From Bacillota bacterium (GTDB lineage Bacteria > Bacillota > Clostridia > Acetivibrionales > DTU013), in assembly GCA_023411715.1 (NCBI GenBank), contig JAEYOM010000020.1:8148-72147 (forward strand): a stretch of DNA of 64,000 nt. The letters are read 5' to 3'. The translations under genes and the position numbers were made by a program. Below are positions 35,893 to 45,576 of this stretch, piece after piece (the stretch's first letter is position 1; the number at the start of each line of letters is the position of its first letter). The notes below the pieces were generated by a model. It saw only the letters and a program-made list of their open reading frames with translations. It was not told where the DNA came from and did not search any database.

Positions 35893-37281
35893 ATGGTTTT
35901 ACTACCTAGTCTGGAGAGGAAAAGAAAAGCATGGCAGGATGGAGTGGCCCATGCCACGCTGGATCCGGAAGGTCCGGGCGTCGCCAGGATGCATCTGGTA
36001 CCGCCGAAGCCCGTCTTATTCGGCGACCCGCCGAGCCAGCTCATAATCAACGGCACATGGTTCCTGCCCGTGGGGCCATCCTGGGCAGCCGTACTGAGGA
36101 TATTTTTTGAAGAACTTCATGACAAGTGCAGGGATAAATATGAAATCAGCCCGGAAGAGATCGAGCAGATCGAAAAAGCTGTGGTAAACAGGACTAAAAA
36201 GTTATATCCGGGAACCGATCCCGATATGATTTCGGGCGACCTTAAGGAGATAGTTACCCTGGCGGTAAGTATCGCCACAAACCGGGATATTCCCGAGGGT
36301 ACGCTCAATGGACTTGATATCGAAAAATACAGCAAATATATGACAGCTCCACACAGAATGGACCTGATGGTCGCTCCGATGACAGTTAACGGTATACGCG
36401 CCTGCCCGCTCGAATGCGCATGCTGCTATGCCGAAAGCGGAAGTGTTATGGACATAAGCGAGCCCTTGTCCACGGATGATTGGAAGCTGATAATAGACAA
36501 GTGCAGGGATGCCGGAATACCGATGCTCACCTTTACCGGAGGAGAGCCACTTACGAGGCGCGATATCGTAGAGTTGGTCCGCTATTCGTCATGGTTTGTG
36601 ACACGCATCAATACGAATGCGTACCCGCTCACTCCCGAGCTGGCCTGCGCGCTCAGGGACGCCAGCCTTGACGGCATACAGATAACACTGTATTCGAGCG
36701 ATCCGAAAATACACGACGGGTTGGTCGGCAAAGAAGGCGCATGGGAAAAGACGGTCGCCGGTATAAAAAATGCAGTTGCGGCAGGTCTCGGGGCAAGTAT
36801 AAACACTCCGCTGCTCGATAAAAACAGGGATCTGGAAAGCACCATACGTTTCGCATACAGTCTTGGGATCCGCTGTTTCGGGTGCTCAAGCCTCATCCCG
36901 GCCGGCGGCGCCGTAGAACAGATAAACGCGGGCAAGGCACTTACTCCTGCTGAGCTCAAGGATATATTGAAGAAAGCTGTGGAGGTCTGCAACGAATTGA
37001 AATCGGACATTTCATTTACATCGCCAGGCTGGCTCAGTGCCGAAGAGATCGCCGGGCTTGGCCTTCCGAGCTCACCTGTCTGCGGGGCATGCCTGTCAAA
37101 CATGGCCGTAGCGCCTAACGGCGATGTAGTTCCCTGCCAGAGCTGGGTAAGCGGCCAGACTTTAGGCAACATGCGCGCACAAACATGGAAGAGCATATGG
37201 AACAGCACAGCCTGCAGAAACATCCGCAGGAACTGTGCCGCAAGGCCTGTATGCGCGCTGAAGGAGGGCAGTGTGATATGA
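35893..37281 (+). CDS. radical SAM/SPASM protein with N-terminal extension, putative peptide-modifying enzyme
   Basis: A 462-residue enzyme. The radical-SAM motif is Cys171, Cys175, Cys178 (CPLECACC), followed by the SAM-binding FTGGEPLTR. A C-terminal SPASM-like region provides more iron-sulfur ligands: CGACLSNMAVAPNGDVVPCQSW, LGNMR, and Cys residues in the last 25 residues. The first 165 residues are unusual. The segment LIINGTWFLPVGPSWAAVLRIFFEEL, then EISPEEIEQIEKAVVNRTKKLYP, recalls the PqqD-like peptide-recognition fold. That is my inference. SPASM enzymes of this layout modify ribosomal peptides or proteins. The gene overlaps the next by ATGA, and the next protein has a Cys-Ala repeat tail, a natural candidate substrate. 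Confidence 0.88.
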   Translation: MVLLPSLERKRKAWQDGVAHATLDPEGPGVARMHLVPPKPVLFGDPPSQLIINGTWFLPVGPSWAAVLRIFFEELHDKCRDKYEISPEEIEQIEKAVVNRTKKLYPGTDPDMISGDLKEIVTLAVSIATNRDIPEGTLNGLDIEKYSKYMTAPHRMDLMVAPMTVNGIRACPLECACCYAESGSVMDISEPLSTDDWKLIIDKCRDAGIPMLTFTGGEPLTRRDIVELVRYSSWFVTRINTNAYPLTPELACALRDASLDGIQITLYSSDPKIHDGLVGKEGAWEKTVAGIKNAVAAGLGASINTPLLDKNRDLESTIRFAYSLGIRCFGCSSLIPAGGAVEQINAGKALTPAELKDILKKAVEVCNELKSDISFTSPGWLSAEEIAGLGLPSSPVCGACLSNMAVAPNGDVVPCQSWVSGQTLGNMRAQTWKSIWNSTACRNIRRNCAARPVCALKEGSVI

Positions 37282-38411
37282 AGACGAATAAACGAACGCC
37301 GATGTCGAAGCAGATATCAGATTTCAAACGATTATCGGCGCTCCTGATCATAGCGGTTTTTCTGGTCTGCACAGTGATACCTGCCGCTGCTGCGACCCCG
37401 CCGGACATCATACATCAGATGACTGTTACCTTGACGCCCCAGCCGGACGGCAGCATCAACATAAAATATCATCTGGATTATGAAGCGACCACGGATTTTC
37501 CGGCAGATACGCAATATCTTGAAATAGGAGTACCTAACCCTGATTTTGTCATACTTGACTATTCTCCTGCTCCTCTCTTATCGGGCGCATCGGAAAACAC
37601 AAACGGCGGTTCATGGGCGCACCTCGATTTTTCCAAGCTGCCCAAAGCGGGTGACCGTTTTGAACTGGACTTTACGATAATGCAGCGCTCAATGATAAAC
37701 AATGCCGGCAACGATGTTTCGTTCCAGTTCAGACCGGGATGGTTCGATTTCGCGGAGATAAAGGAAATGAAGGTGATATTGGACACTTCCTCGCTGCAGT
37801 CGGCGGAATTGACCCCGCAGCCTGATGAGACCGGTTCGGGAAGCGCTGTCTGGATCACCGGTGACATGAAGACAGGTGAAAAGACGGATTTGTACAATGT
37901 CGTCTGTGCTCGCTCGTCCTTCTCCAAATTGGACGAAAACGATGTCGGAGGCAATGCATCGGGCAGTTCGGGCTCATCAGGCTATTCCGGAGGCCCGGGA
38001 AACGCCTCGTCGGGCGGGACCGGCAGTTACAGCAGCAGTTCGGGCGGCGGGGCCGTCGGGGTCATATTCTTCGTAGTGTTCATATTTATAGCAGTACTTT
38101 CAAGCTTCGGCAGATTTTCGGGAAGGCGCAGCTACATTAACGGTAGATATGGCGGCGGATACCGCGGCGGTATCTTCATCAACAATCCGCATAACTTCCA
38201 CGGCGGAGGAGGCGGTCGTGGAGGCGGAGGCGGAGGAAGGCCATCGTGCGCCTGTGCCTGCGCCTGCGCGTGCGCGTGTGCGGGAGGGGGCCGGGTAGGC
38301 TGTGCAGAACGCGGTTACAAGGTGCTTTACTGGTTTATCCGCAACAGGTCGACAGTCTGCGGTTGCGAGGCTTGGCAGGAAGGCGGCCGGGAAACCGGGA
38401 TCAAGGGCTGA
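37278..38411 (+). CDS. exported single-pass membrane protein with Gly-rich and (Cys-Ala)6 tail
   Basis: A 377-residue protein. A signal peptide (about 1-40, ending AAAA) is followed by an extracellular beta-type domain (about 45-215), a Gly/Ser linker and one membrane helix (about 257-277). Arg-rich sequence after the helix predicts a cytoplasmic tail. That tail is Gly-rich, then has six consecutive Cys-Ala pairs (residues 324-335, bases 38247-38282), then GGGRVGC. Two more Cys occur near the end. ATG 37278 overlaps the radical-SAM stop (ATGA), with AAGGAGGG upstream, so synthesis is coupled. The tail would face the cytoplasmic radical-SAM enzyme. I know of no assigned function. The last 35 residues look low in conservation, and a frameshift there cannot be excluded. 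Confidence 0.85.
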   Translation: MKTNKRTPMSKQISDFKRLSALLIIAVFLVCTVIPAAAATPPDIIHQMTVTLTPQPDGSINIKYHLDYEATTDFPADTQYLEIGVPNPDFVILDYSPAPLLSGASENTNGGSWAHLDFSKLPKAGDRFELDFTIMQRSMINNAGNDVSFQFRPGWFDFAEIKEMKVILDTSSLQSAELTPQPDETGSGSAVWITGDMKTGEKTDLYNVVCARSSFSKLDENDVGGNASGSSGSSGYSGGPGNASSGGTGSYSSSSGGGAVGVIFFVVFIFIAVLSSFGRFSGRRSYINGRYGGGYRGGIFINNPHNFHGGGGGRGGGGGGRPSCACACACACACAGGGRVGCAERGYKVLYWFIRNRSTVCGCEAWQEGGRETGIKG

Positions 38412-38509
38412 AAAGCAACTGTTTTTCCGGTATGTGGTATAATTGCATTGCAAGTGCTACAGGCGCTTGCGATTTCCAAAGAGAACAAACCTTACAGCAT
38501 GGAGCGCTT

Positions 38510-39085
38510 ATGGATACAATGGATGAAAAAATGAAACTGATTCACGGAAGACCGGCAGTCAATGACCGTCTGCCAAAAGAAATCGCGACGTATGACCTGC
38601 TCGGCAATCTCGGTATACCGTTTGAAAGGGTTGACCACCGCGCCGCAGGGTCCTACGACGGCTGCGCCGACATAGAAGCCGTTCTGGGCGTTGAAATATG
38701 TAAAAATCTGTTCCTATGCACCCAGTCAAAAACGGAATTCTATCTGCTGATGATGCCCGGAGTCAAAAAATTCGTTACAAAGGATGTGTCCAGGCAGATA
38801 GGCAGTTCGCGGCTCTCATTCGCGGACGCCGGCTATATGGAAGAATTCCTGAATATCACGCCGGGCTCGGTCAGCGTGCTCGGTCTCATGAACGATACCG
38901 GACACAAGGTCAGACTGCTCATCGACAGGGAGATAGCCGAATCCGAATATGTTGGCTGCCATCCCTGCATAAACACGTCGAGCCTGAAAATAAGGACTTC
39001 CGACATATTGGAAAAATTTCTTCCGTATACTGGTCATAAGCCGGTCATCGTCGAACTGAGAGATCCGATCCGGGGCGACTCCTAA
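38510..39085 (+). CDS. YbaK/ProX-type aminoacyl-tRNA deacylase
   Basis: A 191-residue protein of the YbaK/EbsC editing family, which hydrolyses mischarged aminoacyl-tRNA such as Ala-tRNA-Pro. Seen are the N-terminal helix with DLLGNLGIPFERVDHRA, the NLFLC strand after the conserved Lys, the acidic LSFADAGYMEEFLNITPGSVSVLGL and the DREIAESEYVGCHPCINTSSLKI end typical of ProX/PrdX. ATG 38510 follows GGAG by 5 nt, and TATAAT at 38437 may be its own -10. It is probably separate from the radical-SAM pair. Confidence 0.85.
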   Translation: MDTMDEKMKLIHGRPAVNDRLPKEIATYDLLGNLGIPFERVDHRAAGSYDGCADIEAVLGVEICKNLFLCTQSKTEFYLLMMPGVKKFVTKDVSRQIGSSRLSFADAGYMEEFLNITPGSVSVLGLMNDTGHKVRLLIDREIAESEYVGCHPCINTSSLKIRTSDILEKFLPYTGHKPVIVELRDPIRGDS

Positions 39086-39176
39086 AAAGAAACGCGTGCT
39101 GAAAGCTTGCTGCTATAAAACGTATCTGTTTCCGAGGATATAATGTAAAGGCCGGCTTTAAAGTAAGGTGAACATT

Positions 39177-40496
39177 TTACTGCAGAGGTATCTCGATATG
39201 CATTTTCGTACCTTTACCGGGTGCCGAGTCAAGCGACATGCTTCCCCTGTTCAGTTCCAAGCGCTCGCGGATGCCCTGCAGTCCGAAGCCGCCCTTTAAT
39301 TTGTCAAATTTTTTGGTTTTTAATTTTTCAACATCAAAGCCCTTCCCGTCGTCAGCTATGTCAAGCTTGATGTATGCCCTGGTAATTGTCAGCTTTATTT
39401 TGATATTTTCTGCCTCTGCGTGCTTTTTTACATTTGTAAGAGCTTCCTGAACTATCCTGAATAAGGCTGAAGTCAGATAATATTCTATCCTTGAGTCCTC
39501 GCCGGAATAAGAAAATCCAATATTGATACTATTTGAGACGGAGAAGGTTTCAATATACCTTTGAACAGCGCATATAAGCCCGTCGTCCAGATCGGAAGGC
39601 TTAAGGTCGTAAATAATAGTCCTTATCTCATTAACCACAGAATGGGTTGAACCGTTGAGGCTGCTCATTTCGGATGTAAGCCTGTCCATATTTCCGTCAG
39701 ATAAAAATTTCTTGCACAATTTAACCCTGAAAGAGAGGTTAACTGCGGATTGCGCAAGGCCGTCGTGGATTTCACGCGCTATTCTTTTTCTTTCCTCTTC
39801 GTGGGCCTTCATGATTTTCCTGCTGAGAAAAATCAACTGGCTGTTCTGCTGTTTATATTCCTGCAGCAGGCTCTGCATATCCTTGTAAAGCTTGCTGTTT
39901 TCCAGCGAAACTGCAGCCTGTCCGGCAAGAGAGCTCATAATCAGTTCGTCTTCATCGGTAAAAGAAAGAATCTCATCGGCGGCATTTTTTTGGCGGTAAT
40001 CTATTATGGTATCCCAGGACTTCTTTTTGTTGATCAGCTGAATAACACCTGTTATATCATTATCATGGTTTTTCATGGGTATGGACAGTACTGATTTTGT
40101 ACGATAACCTGTATTGAGGTCAAAACTTTTGTTGTGTTTGTACTCAACTTCATCGCCAATTATATAAGCATCATTTATCCTGTGGGATTCTCCAGAGATA
40201 ACCGTAAAGCCGAATATACTTTTTTTTGATACAGGTACGGCAAAGTCCTGCAGGCTGATCGCCATGCTTGTATTCCTTGCAATTGCAAATTTAAGAAGCT
40301 TCCCTCGAGTTGAGCCGTTTCTGATATGGGACCAGTCACCTGATTTTTTATCTACAACGATATATATTGTACCTGCATCTGCTGAAGTAAGCTTCATACT
40401 GCTGTTTATTATTTTTTCAAACAGCTTCATAGTATCCTTTTCGGATGAAAGGGATATGCCTATGCCATTAAATTCCTTTAAAATATCATATAGCAT
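39177..40496 (-). CDS. orphan GAF-domain sensor histidine kinase (HisKA_3)
   Basis: A 439-residue cytoplasmic kinase. A GAF sensor spans about residues 20-205 (SVLSIPMKNHDNDITGVIQLINK), followed by a coiled coil. The HisKA_3 dimerisation motif is RIAREIHDGLAQSAVNLSFRVKLC with the phospho-His. The HATPase domain has EALTNVKKHAEA, DDGKGFD and GGFGLQGIRERL. This is the NarX/LiaS type, normally paired with a NarL-type regulator, but none is adjacent. It is divergent from the cyclase/ATPase/TPR gene. GGAGG precedes the start. Confidence 0.9.
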   Translation of the reverse strand: MLYDILKEFNGIGISLSSEKDTMKLFEKIINSSMKLTSADAGTIYIVVDKKSGDWSHIRNGSTRGKLLKFAIARNTSMAISLQDFAVPVSKKSIFGFTVISGESHRINDAYIIGDEVEYKHNKSFDLNTGYRTKSVLSIPMKNHDNDITGVIQLINKKKSWDTIIDYRQKNAADEILSFTDEDELIMSSLAGQAAVSLENSKLYKDMQSLLQEYKQQNSQLIFLSRKIMKAHEEERKRIAREIHDGLAQSAVNLSFRVKLCKKFLSDGNMDRLTSEMSSLNGSTHSVVNEIRTIIYDLKPSDLDDGLICAVQRYIETFSVSNSINIGFSYSGEDSRIEYYLTSALFRIVQEALTNVKKHAEAENIKIKLTITRAYIKLDIADDGKGFDVEKLKTKKFDKLKGGFGLQGIRERLELNRGSMSLDSAPGKGTKMHIEIPLQ

Positions 40497-40671
40497 TCAG
40501 GCCTCCATTACCGCTTCAGCTGCGCATTCATAAGTACGATTTTAACAGAATCTATTGGATTTATCTTTTTACATTAATTCGCCGATAAATATAATGATTA
40601 GACCTAAGCAATTACAGTATACGACAAATTTCTTCCTTTTACAATCATACAAAAAAGTACAGGTGAGGATT

Positions 40672-43600
40672 TTGATTTGCTTTAACTGCGGACTTAAACT
40701 CAATAGTGAAAGTGATAGTGAATGTCGGTTCTGTGGGGTTAAATTCGCGGGCAGGTGTTTGGCATGCGGCTTTCCGAATCCTCAGACTGCAAGGTTCTGT
40801 TTTAATTGCGGTAGCAGGATTTCAGATCCCGAACGGTTAAGCTCTGTTGAAAATTTCGGAAAACTGGCTGAAAGCAGAAAAAATGCAGCCGTTATGTTTG
40901 CAGATGTTTCCGGGTTTACGGCGCTTTCCGAAAAACTTGATCCGGAAGAGGTCCGCGAAATCATCAATGAATGCTTCAACTACATAACCAGCCCGGTTTA
41001 CGAGCTGGGCGGCACTATCGACAAGTATATCGGCGATTGTGTAATGGTGCTTTTCGGCGCCAGATATACGCATACCGACGATGCTAAAAGAGTAGTAATG
41101 TGTGCAATGAAAATGATGAGCCTTGTTCAGGAATTTTCGACAAACATGCTCTCTTCAAAAGGAGTCAGACTGAATTTATCCATAGGAATTAATTACGGTC
41201 TTGTTGTCACGGGGGGTGTAGGGAATTACTTCGACCGGGACTATACAGTAATGGGCGATATAGTTAACACAGCTCAAAGGTTGCAGATCAGCGCGGGAGA
41301 AGGGGTAATACTTGTTTCGGAATCAGTGTATACGGAAACCAGGGACAAATTCGAATATTCGGAACCGATTGAAGTTAAAGTCAAGAATAAGGAAAAACCG
41401 GTCAGATGCTACAGTCCCATGAGAATAAATTCAGAGTATTTCTACGACAATGAGCTTTCTTTTATTGAAAGAGAGAAGGAAATAGGAATATTGAACACGA
41501 TTTTCAATGAAGCTCAAAATACAGGACTGAAATACGCATTTATTACCGGCGAGGCGGGCCTTGGAAAGACAAGACTTTTAAAGGAATTTACATATAAATT
41601 GGGTAATGATCTGAAAAAGGTTTGGGTGGAATGTAATGCCATTTCCCAGAACAGGTCCTACAGCCTGATCTCAGGGGTACTGGCAGGTATTATGAATATA
41701 AATTCCATGGACAGCGGGAATATGAAAAAGCACAGGCTCATTTCCTTTCTGGACTATATTCTTTCAGATTACACTGATGAAGAAATAAAGCACAACTATG
41801 ATTTTTTGGGGCTTCTTATGGGCCTTGAACGGGATAGTGAATTTCAGAGCATTTTTGAATCAATGAATTATGAAAGCATACTCCATGAGATATTGAAGCA
41901 GCTGGCACTATTTTTCACAAACCTTTGCCGGAAACACAAGCTGATGCTGATCATAGATGATGTGCACTGGGCGGACAACGGTTCCATCCAGATATTGAAC
42001 GACCTAATACCCATGATCAGGGATTCAAAAGCAGTGTTTATATTTTCCTCGAGATACGAGCTGAAATCATTTCTAAAAGCAGAGGCGGACGGCATGGTTA
42101 ATCTGAAATTGAACGCCCTTTCCAGAACCGGTGTCAGAAGCCTCGCCTGTGCTCTTTTGAATTCCGAAAATATGGATGACCGGCTTTTCAATTCAGTACT
42201 TAAAATCACTAAGGGCAATCCTTTATTTATTAAGGAATTGCTGTCCAATATCAAAAGGAATGGTAATTATACAGTTAAAGAAGGGCAGGCATCTATTGAT
42301 GAAAAAGAACTTGACATGATGCCTGAAAATATTCAGAAGCTGATAAGCTCCAATATATCTACTCTTGACGGGACAAGCCTTAAAATATTGCAGGCTGCTT
42401 CAGTTATCGGGAAGGAGTTTTCATACTCTCTGGTAAACTACCTTCTGGACAATGCCATAACCAGTGAAGACATTGCTGGAATCCCGGTCCAGATGAACCT
42501 TATCGAACTTAAATCGACTCATACTTCATCCAGAAATATAGATAAAACATACGAGTTTGCTCATGAAATAGAGAGAGAAGTAATTTACGACAGCATACTC
42601 AACAAGGATAAGACGGAGCTTCACAAAAAAATCGGTAAATATCTTGAAACAACCTACTCAAGGGATATTGAAAACTATTACGAAACTATATGTATTCATT
42701 TTAGCAAGGCCGGAATGTACAAAAAAGCGGCAGATTACTATTTCAAGGCTGCTCTTAAGCTGAAGGGCGGCTATGATCTCAACGGCTCGCTGGAGTATTT
42801 CGACAGGTTCCTGGAGCTTGCCGATGCATGGCACGATCGTGAAAAATCCTCCGACAACCGGGTATTTAATGCCTACGAAGAAAAGGGCCATATATATATT
42901 ATCAAGGCCAATTATGAAGAAGCCCTGGAACAGATGTACAAGGCTCTGGATCATGCAATACTGCCGGATGAAATTAATCATACAAAAATGCAGATCGCCG
43001 AAGTTTACAAGGATATGGGAAAGCTGGCCGATGCAGCACAGATTATTGACGAGCTGGAGCCAGGTATGCGTGAAGACGGCTTCAATTACGGGAAATGGCT
43101 GCAGCTGAAATGCAACATACTTAGGATAAAAGGGGATACAGGCGCTCTATCACTTGCAAGGAAGGCAGAGAAGGCTTTATTGAAAACAGGCGATTACAGG
43201 AGCCTTTCCGAGACTATGAAGCATGCCGGTATGATATATTTCATCAAGGGCGATATCGACAATGCCCTTTCGTACATGAGCAAATCATACAAATATGCTG
43301 AGAAGAACAAACTGCTTGAAATAATGGCAAGGGTATCGGGCGATCTTGGTATCATATATCACTCAACAGGAATGATATCAAAAGCTCTGGAATCCTTTAA
43401 CAAATCTCTGGACATTTCTAAAAAGCTTTCCTATCAGAGAGGTGTAATAGCCGCATGTATCAACCTGGGTATATTGTACCTGTATAATGGATTTTTCGTA
43501 TCGGCCCGGAATTTATTTGACGAATCCCTCGAAATATCAAAGGAAATAGGTTCGAAGCTTTATGAATGCGCAAGCCTGACAAATCTGGGTGACATAGCCT

Positions 43601-44208
43601 ATGAGACCGGTGAATTTGAAACGGCACAGGAATGTTACAAGGATTCTCTCGATCTTGCAAGGATTTTAAGGGCACCGGTAGAAGAAGGTGTCAATTATAT
43701 CGGCATTGCAAGGATCTATTTGAATTATGAAAGGTATAGGGAGGCTGCAGAATTGATAGAGTCCGCCCGTGGCCTGTTTGAAGAGACGGATGAACTTGTC
43801 AGCCTTGGCGACTGCCATATGTACGAAGGCTTCCTGGAACAGCAGACAGGCAGCTATGATTCGGCACTGGAGCATTATGACAAGGCAGCAGCGATATTCA
43901 ACGAATGCAGAAATGAGACGAAAATGCTGAAGACAATGAGGTATAAGGGCAGCCTTTTTCTGAAAAAAGGCCTTTATGAGGATGCGCTCCGATTGTTTGA
44001 GGCTGCAATTTCCAGTGCCGAAAAGCTGGCATGTGATTATGAGTCTGCAAAATGCTGGTTTGGCAAGTACAAGATATTAAAGGCTAAAGGCTATGATGCC
44101 GAAGCTGCTGCTACCCTTGAAAAGGCTGCGGCATATATAAAGAAGGTGGACGCCTGCCGCTGGACCGATATAATAACAGACAGCAAAAATAGTAATATGG
44201 CCCTATAA
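40672..44208 (+). CDS. zinc-ribbon + class III nucleotide cyclase + AAA ATPase + TPR regulatory protein
   Basis: A 1178-residue multidomain signalling protein. In order: a double zinc ribbon (CFNCG, CRFCG, CLACG, CFNCG); a class III cyclase domain with metal-binding Asp in FADVSGFT and IGDCVMVLFG, Lys in TIDKYIG and the NTAQR motif; an AAA_16/STAND-type ATPase with P-loop GEAGLGKTR and Walker B LMLIIDDVHWAD; then about ten TPR-like repeats. It probably makes cAMP in response to protein contacts. TTG 40672 is my start choice: AGGTGA lies 6 nt upstream and the protein then begins at the zinc ribbon, as relatives do. The longer frame goes back to 40555. Confidence 0.88.
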   Translation: MICFNCGLKLNSESDSECRFCGVKFAGRCLACGFPNPQTARFCFNCGSRISDPERLSSVENFGKLAESRKNAAVMFADVSGFTALSEKLDPEEVREIINECFNYITSPVYELGGTIDKYIGDCVMVLFGARYTHTDDAKRVVMCAMKMMSLVQEFSTNMLSSKGVRLNLSIGINYGLVVTGGVGNYFDRDYTVMGDIVNTAQRLQISAGEGVILVSESVYTETRDKFEYSEPIEVKVKNKEKPVRCYSPMRINSEYFYDNELSFIEREKEIGILNTIFNEAQNTGLKYAFITGEAGLGKTRLLKEFTYKLGNDLKKVWVECNAISQNRSYSLISGVLAGIMNINSMDSGNMKKHRLISFLDYILSDYTDEEIKHNYDFLGLLMGLERDSEFQSIFESMNYESILHEILKQLALFFTNLCRKHKLMLIIDDVHWADNGSIQILNDLIPMIRDSKAVFIFSSRYELKSFLKAEADGMVNLKLNALSRTGVRSLACALLNSENMDDRLFNSVLKITKGNPLFIKELLSNIKRNGNYTVKEGQASIDEKELDMMPENIQKLISSNISTLDGTSLKILQAASVIGKEFSYSLVNYLLDNAITSEDIAGIPVQMNLIELKSTHTSSRNIDKTYEFAHEIEREVIYDSILNKDKTELHKKIGKYLETTYSRDIENYYETICIHFSKAGMYKKAADYYFKAALKLKGGYDLNGSLEYFDRFLELADAWHDREKSSDNRVFNAYEEKGHIYIIKANYEEALEQMYKALDHAILPDEINHTKMQIAEVYKDMGKLADAAQIIDELEPGMREDGFNYGKWLQLKCNILRIKGDTGALSLARKAEKALLKTGDYRSLSETMKHAGMIYFIKGDIDNALSYMSKSYKYAEKNKLLEIMARVSGDLGIIYHSTGMISKALESFNKSLDISKKLSYQRGVIAACINLGILYLYNGFFVSARNLFDESLEISKEIGSKLYECASLTNLGDIAYETGEFETAQECYKDSLDLARILRAPVEEGVNYIGIARIYLNYERYREAAELIESARGLFEETDELVSLGDCHMYEGFLEQQTGSYDSALEHYDKAAAIFNECRNETKMLKTMRYKGSLFLKKGLYEDALRLFEAAISSAEKLACDYESAKCWFGKYKILKAKGYDAEAAATLEKAAAYIKKVDACRWTDIITDSKNSNMAL

Positions 44209-44310
44209 TTTCCTTGTAAAATAGGTACTTCATACCATTTTTATGAAAGCCGGACATGTAGTAAAATATTACTGGAAGTAATTAAGACCGATTTAATATG
44301 GAGGTGTAGT

Positions 44311-44730
44311 ATGTTTAAGAAGTTAACTGTTATTCTTGTACTGCTGATGTTTATGCTTTCAGCTATCCCGGCATATGCCTTAGAACAGGGCTCTGCCGAC
44401 GTACAAAAGCCGATTATTTACGAAAGTACAATAACCGTTGATGAAAATGGAGGAGTTTATAAAGTAGGGTTTGCTACTGTTAAATTCCCCAAAGGTTTTA
44501 TTGATGATAACCAACTTCCCATTACAGTGAAAGTGGAAATTTCAGCAGCTGATGGTGTGCCCGGCATACAATTTTCTCCGGATATACCGGCTTTCAACAA
44601 GGATGTAACAATAATGGTCCACAAGTATGAAGGGTTGCTGTATGACAGTACTTCAGGACAGAACATACAGGTTGATCTGGAGAATCAGAAAATTTCGGTT
44701 AAACATTTCTCACGGTATGCATTTTCATAA
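44311..44730 (+). CDS. small exported protein of unknown function
   Basis: A 139-residue protein. The signal peptide ends AIPAYA (about residue 24), and the mature part has a beta-rich pattern (ITVKVEISAADG, DVTIMVHKYEGLLYDS, ENQKISVKHFSRYAFS). The final HFSRYAF resembles the end of ZU5-like or surface-associated domains. ATGGAGGTG precedes ATG. It is monocistronic with a strong terminator. Confidence 0.78.
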   Translation: MFKKLTVILVLLMFMLSAIPAYALEQGSADVQKPIIYESTITVDENGGVYKVGFATVKFPKGFIDDNQLPITVKVEISAADGVPGIQFSPDIPAFNKDVTIMVHKYEGLLYDSTSGQNIQVDLENQKISVKHFSRYAFS

Positions 44731-44745
44731 GATTAGCTGTTAAAA

Positions 44746-44781
44746 TGGGCCTCCTTGACGTTAAGTCCAGGAGGCCTTTTT
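44746..44781 (+). terminator. terminator after the small exported protein
   Basis: GGCCTCCT (44748-44755) pairs with AGGAGGCC (44769-44776), followed by five Ts. Confidence 0.9.
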
Positions 44782-44834
44782 GAAGGTTTATTCAAGGTTT
44801 TTCCGGATAAACGGCAAATACGGCGGTGTAAGAT

Positions 44835-45524
44835 ATGGCATTTTTTTATTTATTACTGGGGCATCTTATTGGTGACTTCGTATTACAAACAGATAAAATT
44901 GCAGAAAATAAGGGCAGACGCTGGAAATGGAACTTATTGCATGTCCTTGTCGTCACTTTTTGCATCCTGGTCTTTTCATATAGCTTCGGTATTCCGTTAA
45001 TTTTTCTTGTCTTGTTAAATGGCGTTGTGCACTTTGTCCTTGATTTTCATAAGAAAGATATAATGGGCATTTTGCATTTATCAGAGCTGCAAGGCTTTCT
45101 ATTTGACCAGCTTCTGCATATTCTGCTGCTCTTTTTGGTTTCACAGGCAGCGGATTACGGAACTAAGCAGCTGCTTGATTTTAAAACGGTCAGGCTTCTT
45201 ATTGTTCTTGCCCTTGTGACCTCCTTCTCGGCAGTCCTTACCCAATTTATATTATCCGCTCTGTTTCCCCGTACGGACAACAGCTTTTTTAAAGATGGTG
45301 AAAAGCATGTAGGCATACTCACCAGGCTTTATGCAGCAGTTGTTTTTTATCTGTCCTTTGTTATTTCGCCTTATTATCTTCTACTTCTTGTGGTTGCGGC
45401 AGTACTCTTTTTAATGCAATTCAAACTGAAATGGAATAAATGGATGAGCCATTCACACCTTTTGATCAAGCTCCTGCTGGATACAGCTATTTCAGCTGTC
45501 TGTATGTCACTTATAATCTTCTGA
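44835..45524 (+). CDS. DUF3307 membrane protein
   Basis: A 229-residue integral membrane protein with about six helices. The N-terminus FYLLLGHLIGDFVLQTDKIAENK and the motif VHFVLDF are characteristic of DUF3307. The function is not known for the family. The ribosome site is weak (GGCGGTG). It converges with the ACT-metallo-beta-lactamase gene. Confidence 0.82.
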   Translation: MAFFYLLLGHLIGDFVLQTDKIAENKGRRWKWNLLHVLVVTFCILVFSYSFGIPLIFLVLLNGVVHFVLDFHKKDIMGILHLSELQGFLFDQLLHILLLFLVSQAADYGTKQLLDFKTVRLLIVLALVTSFSAVLTQFILSALFPRTDNSFFKDGEKHVGILTRLYAAVVFYLSFVISPYYLLLLVVAAVLFLMQFKLKWNKWMSHSHLLIKLLLDTAISAVCMSLIIF

Positions 45525-45576
45525 ACAACCCTGATGCTTTTACGCCCTCAGTGCAAAGCTTGTCAGTGGTGATGGT

